Shown here: positions 61,929-64,000 of the stretch, piece after piece
Layout of the letters: each line of letters opens with the position of its first letter
Numbering within the stretch: position 1 is the stretch's first letter
Assembly (NCBI RefSeq): GCF_007954425.1
Contig: NZ_CP042345.1
Location: 992,001 to 1,056,000, forward strand
DNA: 64,000 nt
Source of the DNA: Novosphingobium ginsenosidimutans
GTDB taxonomy: Bacteria > Pseudomonadota > Alphaproteobacteria > Sphingomonadales > Sphingomonadaceae
Reading direction: 5' to 3'
The notes under the pieces: model-generated
Told to the model about the DNA's origin: nothing
What the model saw: the letters and a program-made list of their open reading frames with translations, nothing else
The model's database searches: none
Translations under genes and position numbers: made by a program

Positions 61929-63328
61929 CACTGCACCAGCTTTGGACGATCGGCGATCGCCGGACGGACGATCACATCAGGCGTGTCTATCCCGGCGGTA
62001 GTGCAGCCTCCGACATCACCGATGATTTTGCCGGTGCCGTTGATCGTAACGTTATAGGCCACCAGGATTTGACAGTAAGCGCCATTGTCAGCCTTGTCGA
62101 CAATACCGCTGAAAGTAACTGAAGACTTGGGTAGATAAATCGCCCCAGTGATTTTCCAAGCCGGCTTGTTCCCAGCATAGGTGAAATCAACCCCAGTGGT
62201 GATCCGCGGGTCCTGGTAGATCGCAACGCCTTTGAAGGCGGCCCCGGCATTAGTTGGGGCTTGGATGTTGAGCACGCCAGAGCCAGAGCCAGTGCCGTTG
62301 TCGACTGGATAATGCTTGTAAACCCCACCGTTGGTACCGGAGAAAATCACAGTCGCCGAGGCCCCCGTCGCCGTTGACACGGTGAATCGATTAAGATCAA
62401 GCTTGCCATTATAAATCACAAGCTGGGTGGCGGTTCCGGTGAGAGTTAAATTGCCAGTCAACTGCACATCGCCGCACAACTTGACCACGCCTGTGCGCGA
62501 GCCCGAAATGCGGTTGGTGCCTGGCAGCGCAGGATCACGGGGACCTGAAGGGGCCTGCGGATAGGTGCTGCAAGTGTTGGCCGGAATGCTATTTACCATC
62601 CCAGCGTAGGGGTCTGAAGGCAAATCAGTCTGACCCGAAATGTTGTTGGCAGTCTGGCTTGCACAGGTGCCAGAGACGGTTCCTGCTGCCACGGCGAAGT
62701 CTGCGTCAAGGCCGTTACCGGTGCAAGTCATGTTGCCGTTTGAGAGCGCGGCGCAGCCCGAAAGATCCGCATCGGGCGTCCCATTGGTCTGCAGATTGTT
62801 AAACGTCCAGACGCAAACCTCGTTGGTTAGCGCGCCTGATCCGCCTCCGGCCGCCACGGCGACTGCCCGAGCCCTTATCGTCTGATTACCGGAGAAGCCA
62901 AGGACGCCGGAAAGGGAAAACGGGACACTGGTGCCGACTACGGCTTCGAAGCAGGTCGATCCGGCACGGACACCTACTGGGCAGGCTACCGATGCGGCAG
63001 TGACGGTTTCTGCGCCGGCCCCATTCACGAAGCCCAGCTTGCTGGCTGCAGCGCGCGCCTCGATTTGCGAGGTGGTGCCGGTGTTGCTGTTGACAATAGC
63101 CGCGGCCAGCGCGGCGCTGTCTGCCGCGTTCTGGGCAGAGCGCTGTATGTATTGCCAGCTCCCCAGTTCAACCGCATAGGCAACGCCGCCGACAATCGGG
63201 ATAAGCATCAGCGCCATCATCGGCGCGACGGCTGCGAGCTGCTGGTGCAGGAACCTGCGCAGGAAACGCATCAACCGCCCCTCGGCCAGGCGATCCGCAT
63301 CAACTGAATTGCCGGCTTCGGTTTGCAT
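61928..63328 (-). CDS. TadG-type protein with C-terminal beta-helix-like region
   Basis: 466 residues from MQTEAG (GAGG 5 bases upstream; the longer frame start is less likely). The TadG-like N-terminal helix AVAPMMALMLIPIVGGVAYAVELG is followed by QRSAQNAADSAALAAA, typical of TadG. From about residue 270 the sequence becomes Gly/Thr/Ser-rich with repeating LTGNLTLTG- and VIYNGKLDLNRFT-like strands, suggesting a right-handed beta-helix instead of the von Willebrand A domain of classic TadG. It could be a surface-exposed or adhesive pilus component. Confidence 0.82.
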   Translation of the reverse strand: MQTEAGNSVDADRLAEGRLMRFLRRFLHQQLAAVAPMMALMLIPIVGGVAYAVELGSWQYIQRSAQNAADSAALAAAIVNSNTGTTSQIEARAAASKLGFVNGAGAETVTAASVACPVGVRAGSTCFEAVVGTSVPFSLSGVLGFSGNQTIRARAVAVAAGGGSGALTNEVCVWTFNNLQTNGTPDADLSGCAALSNGNMTCTGNGLDADFAVAAGTVSGTCASQTANNISGQTDLPSDPYAGMVNSIPANTCSTYPQAPSGPRDPALPGTNRISGSRTGVVKLCGDVQLTGNLTLTGTATQLVIYNGKLDLNRFTVSTATGASATVIFSGTNGGVYKHYPVDNGTGSGSGVLNIQAPTNAGAAFKGVAIYQDPRITTGVDFTYAGNKPAWKITGAIYLPKSSVTFSGIVDKADNGAYCQILVAYNVTINGTGKIIGDVGGCTTAGIDTPDVIVRPAIADRPKLVQ

Positions 63329-63917
63329 GGTGACCTCGTTCGATCCTGCAGACTTCCAGCGCAACTGAAAAGGTGAAGCTCTGCCTGCTAAAACTATACT
63401 TGTCGCACTGCACTCTACCGGCACCTGTTAGCTTACAAGCTCTTCGCGCTGCATTCCTTGAACATAAGCGTGAAGTTCGGCGATTCGCAAGATTATTAAC
63501 CATGCCATTCGCAAACTTGTAGTTTTACGACAAAGGAGTTGCGCGATTTGTGCGAATCAATTTGCTTGATCATCGAGTCGGTCAGGTGCAAGGTGTGTCC
63601 GTCGGGCATCGCATTAACCGAAGTCCTTAATCCAAATCGCATTTAACTTGTTGTAAAGGTAAGTTAAAAATTTGCTACACGCTGTCAGTTGACGGTGCGG
63701 CCCGCTTGGTATGAAAATCCACCTATCCGAACAGGGGTCGCAATCGAAGTGCATCAAGTAACTCGGGACAAGTTATTGTTCTGGAAGCGAGGTTGTATTT
63801 CGGTGTTCAACCCTGAGCGGACGGGCCAACCGGAAATAGAGGCCGGAGCCCTGGTTTAGAAAACTGCCGACGTTACCCAACGAAGCGGGTGCGCCGGGTT
63901 CAAATGGGGTAATTGAT
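63329..63917. promoter_or_regulatory. Divergent regulatory region of the Tad/Flp locus
   Basis: 589 bases of AT-richer DNA without a supported gene separate the TadG gene (minus) from the flp pilin gene (plus). Notable sites: TTAACCAT at 63496-63503, matching a CtrA half-site form known from Caulobacter; a perfect inverted repeat TTTAACTT / AAGTTAAA (63642-63649 and 63661-63668); TTGACG at 63689-63694 followed at 15 bases by TATGAA as a possible flp promoter; and TATAGT on the minus strand (63398-63393) as a possible -10 for the TadG operon. The rest shows no other structure to me. Confidence 0.4.
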
Positions 63918-64000
63918 ATGACCAAGTTCATCACTTCGTTCCTGCGTGACGAAAACGGCGCTGCTGCCGCTGAATATGCTCTGATCCTCGCCATTGTCGG
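63918..64000 (+). CDS. flp: Flp-type pilin, N-terminal part
   Basis: 27 codons before the window ends. The prepilin pattern is clear: a basic leader MTKFITSFLRDENG, the cleavage site after Gly, then AAAAEYALILAIVG with the Glu at mature position 5. It is the major Flp pilin class, processed by the CpaA/TadV-type peptidase at 59563. The tad assembly genes are expected downstream outside the window. Confidence 0.93.
   Translation, partial: MTKFITSFLRDENGAAAAEYALILAIV

Noticed and set aside
1..64000. CRISPR array, prophage or integrative element
   Set aside because: No regularly spaced direct repeats, integrase, transposase or phage structural genes were seen, and there is no tRNA-duplication at 9029.

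Overview
The window is GC-rich, densely coded chromosomal DNA from an alphaproteobacterium, most likely a sphingomonad (Novosphingobium/Sphingobium type). This is inferred from the gene content: the ~180 kDa NAD-glutamate dehydrogenase, a CYP153 hydroxylase, clustered acyl-CoA catabolism, a Tad/Flp pilus locus and the palindromic repeats. No prophage, insertion sequence, transposase, rRNA or CRISPR array was seen. There is one tRNA.

Layout. 1-2646: end of msrA, a Zur-like Fur regulator and dxs. 2663-7692 (minus): NnrU-like protein, then a three-gene operon of a POT peptide transporter and two secreted amidohydrolases, one of which has lost its metal-binding HxH motif. 7870-9764: GntR/YtrA regulator, ihfB, an intergenic region with two long hairpins, tRNA-Leu(UAA) and a tandem PilZ protein. 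9815-15040: envelope-polysaccharide type cluster (FAD protein, sulfatase/LTA-synthase-like enzyme, GtrA, GT-C protein). 15033-20298: msrB coupled to CYP153, a Nat-type ABC exporter and queG. 20295-20815: strong promoter with an embedded operator, a structured region resembling a cobalamin riboswitch but lacking a gene, and a long palindromic repeat. 20816-32099: NAD-GDH, a luciferase-like/TPR/hydrolase operon, PhoD phosphatase, M48 protease and YjgN. 32223-35574: a threonine-rich leader peptide with an attenuator-like hairpin ahead of thrS, then two membrane proteins.

35705-43970 (minus) is a tightly overlapping acyl-CoA operon: hydratase, two acyl-CoA dehydrogenases, thiolase, class III CoA-transferase, SDR and a ferredoxin-type reductase. 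It fits beta-oxidation of an unusual acyl chain. 44016-48776 (minus) is an exported molybdenum hydroxylase (2Fe-2S subunit, Moco subunit, lipocytochrome c) with its maturation factors XdhC and a MocA-like protein. 48829-50145 encodes an ABC1 kinase-like protein.

50271-57523 (minus) is a ten-gene catabolic cluster facing an AraC regulator (57636-58631), with a perfect inverted repeat between them. It holds a quinone oxidoreductase, a TauD dioxygenase, a dihydroxyacetophenone-dioxygenase-like cupin, an epoxide-hydrolase-like enzyme, a GFA protein, a BKACE enzyme, a CMD protein, an SDR and an MFS transporter. The pathway is not one I recognise. 58836-64000 is cell-envelope and pilus related: M23 peptidase, CpaA-like prepilin peptidase, three TadE/TadG-type proteins and the start of a Flp pilin gene.

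The observations most worth following are the thrS threonine leader, the gene-less cobalamin-riboswitch-like region, the AraC-controlled catabolic cluster and the two large palindromes beside tRNA-Leu.
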